Source of the DNA: Fulvimonas soli
Lineage (GTDB): Bacteria > Pseudomonadota > Gammaproteobacteria > Xanthomonadales > Rhodanobacteraceae
Assembly (NCBI RefSeq): GCF_003148905.1
Contig: NZ_QGHC01000006.1
Coordinates: forward strand, 226,286 to 290,285
DNA length: 64,000 nucleotides
Direction of reading: 5' to 3'
Shown here piece after piece: positions 1-7,977 of this stretch. The position numbers were made by a program, and so were the translations under genes. The notes under the pieces are model-generated. The model was not told the DNA's origin. It worked only from the letters and a program-made list of their open reading frames with translations, and did not search any database. How positions within the stretch are numbered: position 1 is the first letter of the stretch; every line of letters begins with the position of its first letter.

Positions 1-2
1 AG

Positions 3-3000
3 GACGTGATGGCGCGCACCCGCGCCGCGGCGCAGAAGCGCGCGGAGGGCGAGGGCGCCTCCGCCCGTCCGGCCCAGGTGGACATCGACGACGAGATCGC
101 CGTGGGCCACATGCTCACCGCCATCGAGGAAGGCCGGCTGGGCGAGGCGGAGCTGGCGCGCCTGCGCAAGGAGTGGAACCTCGCCGGCAAGCAGACGCCC
201 GTGCTCGGCCTCACCGGCACCGGCGGCGCGGGCAAGTCCTCGGTGGTGGACGAGCTGCTGCTGCGCTTCCTGCACGCCTTCCCCGGGATGCGCGTCGCCG
301 TGCTCGCGGTCGATCCCACCCGCCGCCGCAGCGGCGGCGCGCTGCTCGGCGACCGCATCCGCATGAACGCGCTGCGCAGCCACCGCGTCTACATGCGCTC
401 CATGGCCACGCGCCGCCAGCACGCCGCCACCAGCGCGGTGCTGCACGACTGCATCGGCTTCCTCAAGGCGCAGGGCTACGACCTGGTGATCGTCGAGACC
501 GCCGGCATCGGCCAGAGCGACTCGGAGATCGTCGACCTGGTCGACTTCGCCGCCTACGTGATGACCAGCGACTACGGCGCCGCCAGCCAGCTGGAGAAGA
601 TCGACATGCTCGACTTCGCCGAGCTGGTGGTGCTCAACAAGTTCGACAAGCGCGGCGCCGAGGACGCGCTGCGCGACGTGCGCAAGCAGTGGAAGCGCAA
701 CCGCAACGCCTTCGCCATGAAGGACGAGGACGTGCCGGTCTATCCCACCATCGCCAGCCAGTTCAACGACCCGGGCGTGACCTGGATGTTCGTGAATCTG
801 TGCCGGCTGATGCGGGAGAAGCTGGGAACGGGGAACGGGGAACGGGGGCTGGGCAGCGCGCGCTGCGACTTCGATCCCAAGGTGGACGTGGCGATCAAGG
901 AGCCGCGCGCCACGGTGCTGATTCCCGGCAGCCGGGTGCGCTACCTGGCCGAGATCGCCGAGCAGGGCAGGGCCATCAACAGCTCCATCGCCCGCCAGGC
1001 CGAAGCCGCCAGCAAGGCCCAGCACTACTACGAATCGCTCAGGGAACTCGGCGACGAGGCGCTCCCGCGCCCGCTGGACCTCTACGCCGGCGACGCTTTG
1101 CATCCCTCTCCCTCCGGGAGAGGGACCGAGGGCGAGGGTACGGCTCTTGCGTCGCCTTCCACGCAAGCGTCGAACCCTCACTCCCAACCCCTCTCCCAAG
1201 GGGAACGGGGAGCGGCCGACCGCACGCTCGTCCTCCTCCGCCAGCGCTACGACGAAGCGGTCAAGGAGCTCTCGGCCGAATCCATCCGCCTTCTCCGCGG
1301 CTGGCCCAAACTCCGCGACTCCGTCACCAAGGACGTCAACGAATACCAGGTCCGCGGCAAGACCATCCGCGTCGACAACTACCGCGAATCCCTCAGCCAC
1401 CAGAAGATCCCCAAGGTCGCCCCGCCCAAGACCGAGAGCTGGGGCGACCAGCTTCTCTTCCTCGGCAAGGAGAACCTCCCCGGCCACTACCCCTACACCG
1501 GCGGCGTGTACCCGTACCGCCGCACCGGCGAGGACCCCACCCGCATGTTCGCCGGCGAGGGCACGCCCGAGCGCACCAACCGCCGCTTCCACTACCTGAG
1601 CCAGGGCGGCGCGGCCGCGCGCCTGTCCACCGCCTTCGACTCGGTGACCCTGTACGGCGAGGACCCGGCGCCGCGCCCGGACATCTACGGCAAGATCGGC
1701 AACAGCGGCGTCTCCATCGCCACGCTGGACGACATGAAGAAGCTGTACTCCGGCTTCGACCTGTCCGCGCCCACCACCTCGGTCTCCATGACCATCAACG
1801 GCCCCGCGCCGATCATCCTGGCGATGTTCATGAACACCGCCATCGACCAGAACGTGGAGAAATACCTGCGCGCCGATGCCGCCCGCTGGGCCGAGGCGGA
1901 GAAGAAGATCGCCGCCCTGTACGAAGGCCGGCAGCGGCCGCGCTACTCCGGCGACCTGCCCAGGGGCAACGACGGCTTAGGATTGGGCCTGCTCGGCGTC
2001 ACCGGCGACCAGCTGGTGGACGCGGAGACCTACGCGCGCCTCAAGGAGGACACCCTGCAGACCGTGCGCGGCACCGTGCAGGCCGACATCCTGAAGGAGG
2101 ACCAGGCGCAGAACACCTGCATCTTCAGCACCGAGTTCGCGCTGCGCATGATGGGTGACATCCAGCAGTACTTCGTCGACCACAAGGTGCGCAACTTCTA
2201 CTCGGTGTCGATCTCCGGCTACCACATCGCCGAGGCCGGCGCGAACCCGATCAGCCAGCTCGCCTTCACCCTGAGCAACGGCTTCACCATCGTCGAGTAC
2301 TACCTCGCGCGCGGCATGCACATCGACGACTTCGCGCCCAACCTGAGCTTCTTCTTCTCCAACGGCATGGACCCGGAGTACACCGTGATCGGCCGCGTGG
2401 CGCGCCGCATCTGGGCCCGCGCCATGCGCGAGCGCTACGGCGCCAGCCCGCGCAGCCAGATGCTGAAGTACCACATCCAGACCAGCGGCCGCTCCCTGCA
2501 CGCGCAGGAAATCCAGTTCAACGACATCCGCACCACGCTGCAGGCGCTGTACGCCCTGTTCGACAACTGCAACAGCCTGCACACCAACGCCTACGACGAG
2601 GCCATCACCACGCCCACCGAGGAAAGCGTGCGCCGCGCCGTGGCGATCCAGATGATCATCAACAAGGAGCTGGGGCTGAACTTCAACGAGAACCCCTGGC
2701 AGGGCAGCTTCATCGTCGACGAGCTCACCGACCTGGTGGAGGAAGCCGTGTACAAGGAGTTCGACGCCATCAGCGAGCGCGGCGGCGTGCTGGGCGCGAT
2801 GGACACCATGTACCAGCGCGGCAAGATCCAGGAAGAGTCGATGTACTACGAGCAGAAGAAGCACGACGGCTCGCTGCCGCTGATCGGCGTCAACACCTTC
2901 CTGCCGAAGGAGCATGGTGGGGAGGTGGCGACCGAGATCGAGCTCATTCGCTCGACGGAGGAGGAGAAGGCCCAGCAGATTGCCAATGTACGGGCGTTCG

Positions 3001-3170
3001 GGGAGGCGCGGAACGCGCTGGCGCCGGAAAGCCTCAAGCGCTTGCAGGACACCGCACGGGAGCGGAAGAACGTGTTCGAGCAGCTGGTGGAGGCGGTGAA
3101 GTACAACTCGCTGGGGCAGATCAGCCACGCGCTGTATGACGTGGGCGGGGAGTACCGCCGCAACATGTAG
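3..3170 (+). CDS. icmF: Fused acyl-CoA mutase (IcmF-like), 5' end outside window
   Basis: Adenosylcobalamin-dependent carbon-skeleton mutase fused to its own G-protein chaperone, interconverting isobutyryl-CoA and butyryl-CoA or a close analogue in the cytoplasm. Counting from the GTG at position 6, a MeaI-type GTPase domain has a P-loop GTGGAGKSS at 71-79, ETAGIGQ at 164-170 and the guanine-specificity motif NKFDK at 211-215. The mutase large-subunit domain fills about 430-1045 (for example [23 protein letters not shown]). IcmF proteins begin with a B12-binding domain of roughly 130 residues that is absent here, and the frame is open to the window edge, so the true start lies upstream. Two low-complexity stretches, at about residues 273-281 and 366-404, are repeat DNA translated in frame. 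Family is sure; the exact substrate is not. Confidence 0.87.
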   Translation, partial: DVMARTRAAAQKRAEGEGASARPAQVDIDDEIAVGHMLTAIEEGRLGEAELARLRKEWNLAGKQTPVLGLTGTGGAGKSSVVDELLLRFLHAFPGMRVAVLAVDPTRRRSGGALLGDRIRMNALRSHRVYMRSMATRRQHAATSAVLHDCIGFLKAQGYDLVIVETAGIGQSDSEIVDLVDFAAYVMTSDYGAASQLEKIDMLDFAELVVLNKFDKRGAEDALRDVRKQWKRNRNAFAMKDEDVPVYPTIASQFNDPGVTWMFVNLCRLMREKLGTGNGERGLGSARCDFDPKVDVAIKEPRATVLIPGSRVRYLAEIAEQGRAINSSIARQAEAASKAQHYYESLRELGDEALPRPLDLYAGDALHPSPSGRGTEGEGTALASPSTQASNPHSQPLSQGERGAADRTLVLLRQRYDEAVKELSAESIRLLRGWPKLRDSVTKDVNEYQVRGKTIRVDNYRESLSHQKIPKVAPPKTESWGDQLLFLGKENLPGHYPYTGGVYPYRRTGEDPTRMFAGEGTPERTNRRFHYLSQGGAAARLSTAFDSVTLYGEDPAPRPDIYGKIGNSGVSIATLDDMKKLYSGFDLSAPTTSVSMTINGPAPIILAMFMNTAIDQNVEKYLRADAARWAEAEKKIAALYEGRQRPRYSGDLPRGNDGLGLGLLGVTGDQLVDAETYARLKEDTLQTVRGTVQADILKEDQAQNTCIFSTEFALRMMGDIQQYFVDHKVRNFYSVSISGYHIAEAGANPISQLAFTLSNGFTIVEYYLARGMHIDDFAPNLSFFFSNGMDPEYTVIGRVARRIWARAMRERYGASPRSQMLKYHIQTSGRSLHAQEIQFNDIRTTLQALYALFDNCNSLHTNAYDEAITTPTEESVRRAVAIQMIINKELGLNFNENPWQGSFIVDELTDLVEEAVYKEFDAISERGGVLGAMDTMYQRGKIQEESMYYEQKKHDGSLPLIGVNTFLPKEHGGEVATEIELIRSTEEEKAQQIANVRAFGEARNALAPESLKRLQDTARERKNVFEQLVEAVKYNSLGQISHALYDVGGEYRRNM
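824..848 (+). repeat. GGGGAAC iterations inside icmF
   Basis: Three and a half head-to-tail copies of GGGGAAC lie in the reading frame of icmF, encoding a short Gly/Asn/Glu-rich stretch between the GTPase domain and the linker that follows. The surrounding protein is well conserved in the family, whereas this piece looks like inserted simple repeat. It keeps the frame open. Confidence 0.7.
1104..1215 (+). repeat. Intergenic-type palindromic repeat inserted within icmF
   Basis: Begins with a hairpin (CCCTCTCCC, loop TCCG, GGAGAGGG), continues with a GAGGG-rich stretch and a second block reading ACCCTCACTCCCAACCCC followed by CTCTCCC. This is the architecture of the CCCTCTCCC / ACCCTCACCCC repeats usually seen between genes in Xanthomonadales. 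It is translated without a stop and encodes about 38 residues rich in Ser, Pro, Gly and Gln in the linker between GTPase and mutase domains. A related hairpin sits just after the gene at 3178. Confidence 0.75.
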
Positions 3171-3177
3171 CGCCATG

Positions 3178-3213
3178 CCAACCTCTCCCCGGCTGCGCCG
3201 GGGGAGAGGTTGG
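3178..3213. repeat. Palindromic repeat hairpin after icmF
   Basis: CCAACCTCTCCCCGGC pairs with a downstream arm ending GGGGGAGAGGTTGG across a three-base loop, with one bulged G. It lies 8 bases after the icmF stop codon. It could act as a transcript-end stabiliser or terminator, although no T-run follows. Its sequence belongs to the same CTCTCCC repeat class that is inserted inside icmF. Confidence 0.6.
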
Positions 3214-3298
3214 GGGAGAAAGGGGAAGCTTTCTGTACCGGTGCGGCGAGCTGGCATATAGCCTGCCTCGGCCAGGCTAAGCCGACTAGCGCGCAACC

Positions 3299-3565
3299 GT
3301 GCCTATCATCTCCAGCTTTTTCGGCATCTACGTCCGCATGTACTTCGTGGACCATGCCCCGCCGCACATCCACGTGGAATACCAGGGTCACGAAGCGCTG
3401 GTGGCTATCGGCGATGGCGCCATCTTGCAGGGCGGGCTGCCGAGGCGCGCCCAGGCGATAGTCAGACAGTGATGTCTCGACCACCAGCGGGAGCCGGAGC
3501 AGGATTGGGCATGCGCGCAAGCCCTGCAGCCCATGGGCCGTATACCGGGGGCCGACAATGATTAA
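3299..3565 (+). pseudogene. DUF4160 protein gene with in-frame TGA
   Basis: From the GTG at 3299 the frame reads PIISSFFGIYVRMYFVDH followed by PPHIHVEYQG, the standard N-terminal half of DUF4160. At 3470-3472 the expected Trp of the family's RQW motif is a TGA. The same frame then continues as DUF4160-like C-terminus (LDHQREPEQDWACAQALQPM) to a TAA at 3563-3565. A single TGG-to-TGA change therefore leaves a 57-residue product instead of about 88. DUF4160 and DUF2442 genes usually travel as a pair of unknown, possibly toxin-antitoxin-like function, and here the downstream DUF2442 start overlaps the original end by 8 bases. A sequencing error is the alternative. Confidence 0.75.
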
Positions 3566-3827
3566 GCTGATCGAAGTCGAGCCGAGAGGTGGCTACCAAC
3601 TCGCATTGCGCTTCTCCGACGGCGCCGCCGGCGTACTCGACTTTGCGCCTTTCGTCGATGCCAACACGCCCATGACGGCACCACTGCGCGCCCCTGCATT
3701 TTTCGCTCGCCACCACATCGAGCTGGGTGCGCTGGCATGGCCCAACGGGCTGGATTTCAGTGCGGGGTCGCTGTACCGGCGGTTGGAGGACGCGGGGAAA
3801 CTGGTGCGTGGCAAGCGGGTGGCTTGA
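3558..3827 (+). CDS. DUF2442 domain protein
   Basis: An 89-residue protein matching the DUF2442 family: an N-terminal strand-rich part (IKLIEVEPRGGYQLALRFSDG), then LDFAPFVD, then the closing motif in which an ALAWPNGLDFSAGSLYRRL stretch gives the family's W-P-x-G-x-D-x-x-x-x-L signature. The function of the family is not established; members often sit directly after DUF4160, as here. The start codon overlaps the ancestral DUF4160 stop region, suggesting coupled translation that the upstream nonsense codon would now disturb. Confidence 0.8.
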   Translation: MIKLIEVEPRGGYQLALRFSDGAAGVLDFAPFVDANTPMTAPLRAPAFFARHHIELGALAWPNGLDFSAGSLYRRLEDAGKLVRGKRVA

Positions 3828-3924
3828 GTTGCAGCAGTGCTGTGCCCACAGCCTGCGGGTTGTCCAAGCGTGAGGAGCTCAGCATGGCCGAAGCGCTGTC
3901 ACCCGCCATGGACCTGCCACCCTC

Positions 3925-4787
3925 ATGAAACAGCGCACGTTCGCCTCGCTGAGCTACGAGACCAAGAAGAAGCCGACGCGGCGGGAGAAGTTTCTCGGCG
4001 AGATGGACCGGGTCGTGCCATGGGCGGATCTGCAGGCGCTGATCGCGCCGCACTATCCGACCTCCGGCCTGCGCTGTACGAAATCGAGTCGATGCGTCGG
4101 TTTGCGGGTTTGGAGTTGAACGACGGGGCGATTCCGGACGAGACGACGATCTTGGAATTCCGCCGGCTTCTGGAGCAGCACGGTCTGGCGCAGCGGATGC
4201 TGGAGGTGGTGAACGTGCACCTGGCCGACAAGAGCCCTCTGCTGCGCCAGGGCACGATCATTCATGCGCCGTCCTCGACGAAGAACGCGGACAAGGCCCG
4301 TGATCCGGCCATGCGCCAGACGAAGAAGGGGAACCAGCGGTACTTCAGCATGAAGGCGTACATCGGTGCGGACGTCGAATCGGGGCTGGTGCACACGGTG
4401 ACGGTCACGCCGGCCAACGAAGCGAACGTGACGCAAACAGAGAAGCTGCTGCACGGCAGGGAGAAGAGCGTGCATGCCGACGCGGGCTACATCGGCGCGG
4501 ACAAGCGGTCGGAGAAGCGTGGTCGGAGGTGGTCCATCGCCGCCAAGCGCGGCACCGTGGTGAAGCTTCCGGAAGGCGAGCTGAAGGCGGCGACGAAGGA
4601 ATTCGAATCCCTCAAGGCGGCGATCCGCGCGAAGGCGGCCCCCCCGTTCCGGGTGATCAAGCGGCAGTTCGGCTACGTGAAAGTGCGCTACCGCGGACTG
4701 GCGAAGAACGCCGCGCAGGTGCAAGCGCTGTTCGTGCTGTCGAACCTGTGGATGGCGAGGAAGCGGTTGTTGGGGATGACGGGATAA
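3925..4787 (+). pseudogene. Inactivated IS5-family transposase
   Basis: The N-terminal IS5 motif (MKQRTFASLSYETKK, then EKFLGEMDRVVPWADLQALI) is read in one frame up to about 4065. The remainder (LYEIESMRRFAGLEL, PDETTILEFRRLLEQHGL, HADAGYIGADKR, FGYVKVRYRGLAKN) is read in another, with some 35 residues missing between. Two further lesions hit the active site. The segment that should read GTIVDATI has lost five codons including the first catalytic Asp, leaving GTIIHAPSSTKN. The R-x3-E-x6-K signature reads RAKAAPPFRVIK, with Ala for Glu. The copy cannot transpose. I could not identify terminal inverted repeats or a target duplication. Confidence 0.88.
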
Positions 4788-4965
4788 GTGCGCGCGCAGG
4801 CCGCAAGACGGACCGAGCACAGGCGAGCAAACAACGAAACCGAGCACCGAATGCGCAAACAGCCCGCGCAGAGATGCGATGCTCGCCTCATGCGCGCCAG
4901 CTGGTTGCCACGCGGCGATAGATTGGATGTTCCCTAACGGTGTCAGACCCCTCTTTCTGAGAAGC

Positions 4966-5487
4966 TCAGTTGTCGACGCGCCGCCAAACCGACACCGGCA
5001 CGTCGCCGTTTGGACGCGGCGGCACCCGGTAGCTGAGCGTGTCGCCATGCAACTCGAAGGCGCGGCGTTGCTCCTGCCCCTCCCAATTGGGAAAGGAGGC
5101 GCCTTCGATATGGAACACCAACTGGTGCCGGTCCGGTTCGACTGCGATCGTGCCGAAATGGGTACTCGAGCCCAGCACCGCCGCCCGGTATTCCTGCGCG
5201 CTGGCCTTGGCCTTGTCCGGGTTGGCGAAGCGCGGGCGGTCGCTGCGGAAGATCTGCAGCGAGTAGTGCCCCGTGCGGTCGATCAGCAGCAGGCCCTTCG
5301 GTGCATCGCCGTAGTCGCGCGAGCGCGAGCCATCCGGATGCAGCACGTCGGCTGCCACCAGCGTCCAAGTTCCGGCCAGCGAAACATCGCCGCGGGTATC
5401 GGCCGCCCCAGCGCCGGAGGACCAGGCCAGGCCGGGCAGCAGGCAGGCAATGACGGCAAGGCGGGAGAAGGTACGGTGCAGGCTCAT
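4966..5487 (-). CDS. Exported lipocalin-like domain protein
   Basis: A 173-residue protein with a Sec signal peptide (MSLHRTFSRLAVIACLLPGL, cleavage near GAGAAD) followed by a lipocalin-like beta-barrel domain: LAGTWTLVAADVLHPDGS at the start of the barrel, GHYSLQIFRSDRPRF in the middle and a closing SVWRRVD strand. Such proteins are periplasmic and bind small hydrophobic molecules; no ligand can be inferred. AAGGAG lies 7 bases before the ATG and decides the start. It is transcribed divergently from the LysR remnant across 118 bases containing two dyads, so LysR-type control is likely ancestral. Confidence 0.72.
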   Translation of the reverse strand: MSLHRTFSRLAVIACLLPGLAWSSGAGAADTRGDVSLAGTWTLVAADVLHPDGSRSRDYGDAPKGLLLIDRTGHYSLQIFRSDRPRFANPDKAKASAQEYRAAVLGSSTHFGTIAVEPDRHQLVFHIEGASFPNWEGQEQRRAFELHGDTLSYRVPPRPNGDVPVSVWRRVDN

Positions 5488-5565
5488 GGGGTTTCTCCTT
5501 CGAATCGGGTGCAGCATGCGTGGGTGGAGTCCCGCCGATCGTAGGGCTTGCCGGCATGCGGAAAA

Positions 5566-5600
5566 ACCGAATAATTCGGTAGCAATACTTTCGAATTGCT
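5566..5600. promoter_or_regulatory. Paired dyads between lipocalin-like and LysR genes
   Basis: Two perfect inverted repeats lie back to back: ACCGAA-TAA-TTCGGT at 5566-5580 and AGCAAT-(8)-ATTGCT at 5581-5600. They sit just upstream of the LysR start codon and between the divergent genes, the usual place for LysR recognition and activation sites. Binding is inferred from position and symmetry only. Confidence 0.5.
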
Positions 5601-5605
5601 TACCG

Positions 5606-5828
5606 ATGCCGCTCCCCAATCTCGACATGGACGCGCTGCGCAGCCTGGTGGCGATCCTGCACCTGGGCAGCCTGGCCCGTGCCGCGGAACGGATCGGGCG
5701 CTCGCCCTCGGCGATCAGCCAGCAGATGCGCAAGCTGGAGTTGCAGTTGGGCCAGCCGCTGTTCCGCAAGCAGGGCCGCCGCGTGGTGTTGACCGAGGCG
5801 GGCGACCGGGTGCACGCCTACCCTTCAG
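5606..5828 (+). pseudogene. LysR-family regulator, only the HTH half remains
   Basis: From the ATG at 5606 the protein is a clear LysR N-terminus: MDALRSLVAILHLGSLARAA, the recognition helix region PSAISQQMRKLELQLGQPLF and RRVVLTEAGDRVHAY. Homology stops at about codon 74, where the linker helix should continue. The co-inducer-binding domain of about 200 residues is missing. No stop codon intervenes, so the frame runs directly into the DUF1905 gene and could give a 288-residue chimera. The regulator probably once controlled the divergent lipocalin-like gene. Confidence 0.8.
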
Positions 5829-5848
5829 ACATTTGCGGACGATCCGAG

Positions 5849-6472
5849 ATGACCAGGAAAAACGCCACATCCAGGTTCGAGGCGAAGCTGCTGCGCCCGG
5901 CGGAGCCCCGCCATGCGTCGTGGACGTTCGTGGTCCTGCCCGCGGAAGTCAGCGCCCGGTTGCCGCGGCGGGGCAGGACGACCGTGGAGGGCACGCTCAA
6001 CGGCCAGGCCTTCCGCGCCACGCTCGAACCGGATGGCCGGCTGAGCCATTGGCTCAAGGTGGACAAAGCGCTGCGCGAGGCCGCTGGCGCCGCCATCGGC
6101 GACAGGGTGGTGCTCGAGATCGCGCCGGCGGCGAAGGAACAGGAGCCGAAGCTTCCTCTGGACCTGCGCCGGGCGCTGGACGACGCGCCCGAGGCCCGGG
6201 CGACCTGGGAAAGCACGACCACCCTGGCGCGCGTGGACTGGGTCCACTGGATCACGTCGGCCAAGCAGCCGGCCACCCGCGCCAAGCGGGTCGCCGACGC
6301 CTGCGACATGCTTGCCTCGGGCAAGCGGCGGGTCTGCTGCTTCGACCCGTCCGGCTACTACAGCAAGGCGTTCAAGGCGCCGGAAGCGGCGGATGAGCCC
6401 CAGGGAGGTCTGTCCGGCGGACGGCGAGCCGGTCGCCGGCACGATCCGGTCCGCACCGCGTCCTCGCGGTAG
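5849..6472 (+). CDS. DUF1905 / YdeI (OmdA)-type protein
   Basis: The ATG at 5849 opens a protein of 207 residues in two parts. DUF1905 covers about 5-100 (FEAKLLRPAEPRHASWTFV, then LNGQAFRATLEPDG and VVLEIAPA). A bacteriocin-protection (YdeI/OmpD-associated) helical part covers about 105-175 (PLDLRRALDDAPEARATWE, VDWVHWITSAKQPATRAKRV). Biochemical activity of the family is unknown. The last 30 residues are Arg/Gly-rich and unlike the family, which normally ends at AFKAPEAAD. Reading is continuous with the upstream LysR fragment, so either this start or the LysR start may be used; the Shine-Dalgarno here is weak. Confidence 0.75.
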   Translation: MTRKNATSRFEAKLLRPAEPRHASWTFVVLPAEVSARLPRRGRTTVEGTLNGQAFRATLEPDGRLSHWLKVDKALREAAGAAIGDRVVLEIAPAAKEQEPKLPLDLRRALDDAPEARATWESTTTLARVDWVHWITSAKQPATRAKRVADACDMLASGKRRVCCFDPSGYYSKAFKAPEAADEPQGGLSGGRRAGRRHDPVRTASSR

Positions 6473-6780
6473 CAGTTGACCGGCACGCCACTGGACAATG
6501 CCTTCGACACATTGAGCCGCAAGATGCCACCTGCGTGCGGTCGTCGAACGGACGCCTGCCGCGGCCGAGCGGGACCGATGGACCCGCAGGCGCAGCTGGT
6601 CGACCAGATCCGTGGCCAGCAGCGGGGGCACCAAGTCGCTGCTGCCCCGGGCGAGCAGGCCGGGACCGTTACCGCGCCTGGGTTCGCACACCGCGATGGC
6701 GATGCCAAGCCCCACCTTGACGCCCACCGCACCGCTACGCCACTTTCCGGCACTGGACCCAGCCGAGCCCCGCCGCCGCC
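6473..6780. other. Non-coding stretch; possible LysR effector remnant on minus strand
   Basis: This 308-base gap holds no convincing intact gene. On the minus strand, 6727 down to about 6473 reads a stretch with VGLGIAIA, GLLARG, DLVPPLLATDL and VHRSRSAAAGVRS, which resembles the last third of a LysR effector domain. The match is by eye, short and not continuous with a start codon. It might be the missing part of the truncated LysR gene in inverted orientation. Confidence 0.3.
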
Positions 6781-7716
6781 ATGCGACGCGAGATCGCCAT
6801 CGTCGTCTTCCCGGGATTCCAGCTGCTGGACGCCGCCGGCCCGGTCGCCGTGTTCGAGATGGCGGAGCGCTTCCGGCCGGACAGCTACTCGATCAGCGTG
6901 CTCGCCCCGGGCGGCGGCATCGTGCGCAGTTCCTCGGGCGTGCACCTGGCGGCGGTGCCGCTGGGGCAAGGCCGTTTCGACACGGTGATCGTCTCGGGCG
7001 GCACCCTGGCGCAGGTCGAGGAAAGCCAGCGCGACGTCGTGGCCTGGCTCGGCGACGAGGCGTGGCGCCGGGCGGCGGGCGTCTGCTCCGGCGCGTTCTT
7101 CCTCGCCGAGGCCGGGCTGCTCGACGGTCGGCGCGCCACCACGCACTGGGACGCGGCCGAGCGCTTCCGGCTGCGCTATCCGCAGGTGCGGCTGGATGCC
7201 GACCGCATGTTCGTCAGGGACGGCAACGTATGGACGTCCGCGGGCATTTCCGCGGGGATCGACCTCGCGCTGGCGCTGGTCGAGGACGACCTCGGCCCCG
7301 GCATCGCGCGGCGCACGGCGCAGCAGCTCGTCGTCCACCAGCGGCGGCACGGCGGGCAGTCGCAGTATTCGGCGCTGGTGGAGCAGGGTGGCCGGACCGG
7401 GCGCTTCGGCGAGCTGATCGGCTGGATGCGCGTGCGCCTCGCCGAGCCGATGACGGTGGAGCGTCTGGCCGAGCGCGCCGCGATGAGCCCGCGCAACTTC
7501 GCCCGCGCCTTCGTGGCCGAGATCGGCGCGACGCCGGCGAAGGTCGTGGAAGGGCTGCGCCTGGAAGCCGCGCGCGTCGCGGTCGAGACCAGCCATCTCA
7601 GCCTGGACCACATCGCCGCGTCGACGGGCTTCGGCGATGCCACACGCATGCGCCGCGCCTTCGTGCGCGCCTTCGGCATGCCGCCGCAGTCCCTGCGCCG
7701 CAGCGCGAGTGCCTGA
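6781..7716 (+). CDS. GlxA-type transcriptional regulator (DJ-1/PfpI + AraC)
   Basis: A 311-residue one-component regulator. A DJ-1/PfpI-like domain covers about 1-170, with the nucleophile-elbow sequence GVCSGAFFLAEAG (Cys102). An AraC-type double helix-turn-helix covers about 210-305 (LAERAAMSPRNFARAF, then DHIAASTGFGDATRMRRAF). Members of this group sense small nitrogenous or carbonyl metabolites through the DJ-1 domain; the ligand here is unknown. The neighbouring VOC-protein gene in the same orientation is the likely target. The ATG follows a pyrimidine-rich stretch without a clear Shine-Dalgarno. Confidence 0.85.
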   Translation: MRREIAIVVFPGFQLLDAAGPVAVFEMAERFRPDSYSISVLAPGGGIVRSSSGVHLAAVPLGQGRFDTVIVSGGTLAQVEESQRDVVAWLGDEAWRRAAGVCSGAFFLAEAGLLDGRRATTHWDAAERFRLRYPQVRLDADRMFVRDGNVWTSAGISAGIDLALALVEDDLGPGIARRTAQQLVVHQRRHGGQSQYSALVEQGGRTGRFGELIGWMRVRLAEPMTVERLAERAAMSPRNFARAFVAEIGATPAKVVEGLRLEAARVAVETSHLSLDHIAASTGFGDATRMRRAFVRAFGMPPQSLRRSASA

Positions 7717-7804
7717 GCGCGACGCGCGTCGCAGAGCAGGCCTGCATCGGGCGTGTGCGCGTGGCGCGCATCCCGCCTTGGCCGTTTTTGTCCGGAATTT
7801 GTCC

Positions 7805-7833
7805 TTGCGGGCGATGCCTGGATCGCCCATAAA
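7805..7833 (+). promoter_or_regulatory. Candidate promoter and dyad before VOC gene
   Basis: TTGCGG at 7805-7810 and CATAAA at 7828-7833 are separated by 17 bases. Almost filling the spacer is an inverted repeat GGGCGAT-(6)-ATCGCCC at 7809-7828. A repressor or activator bound there would interfere with polymerase directly. This is a pattern-based prediction; the adjacent GlxA-type regulator is the obvious candidate protein. Confidence 0.35.
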
Positions 7834-7977
7834 AGAGCGCCGCGGAGCACCCCGGCCGAGCGGCATTCCGCTGACGACCGTCCTGCCGTGCAGGCATGCA
7901 TGAATCCGTGGCCGCGAGGGCCATGGCATCCGTGGCCTGCACCGGGAAACACCCCAACCTTTCGCGTGAGGATTCCC

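Noticed and set aside
4920-4965. GTGTCAGACCCC near the IS remnant as an insertion-sequence end
   Set aside because: It resembles termini of some IS elements, but I found no inverse copy on the left side of the transposase remnant.
5505-5520. TTCGAATC resembling a tRNA T-loop
   Set aside because: No acceptor stem, anticodon arm or CCA end can be built around it; it lies in the leader of the lipocalin-like gene.
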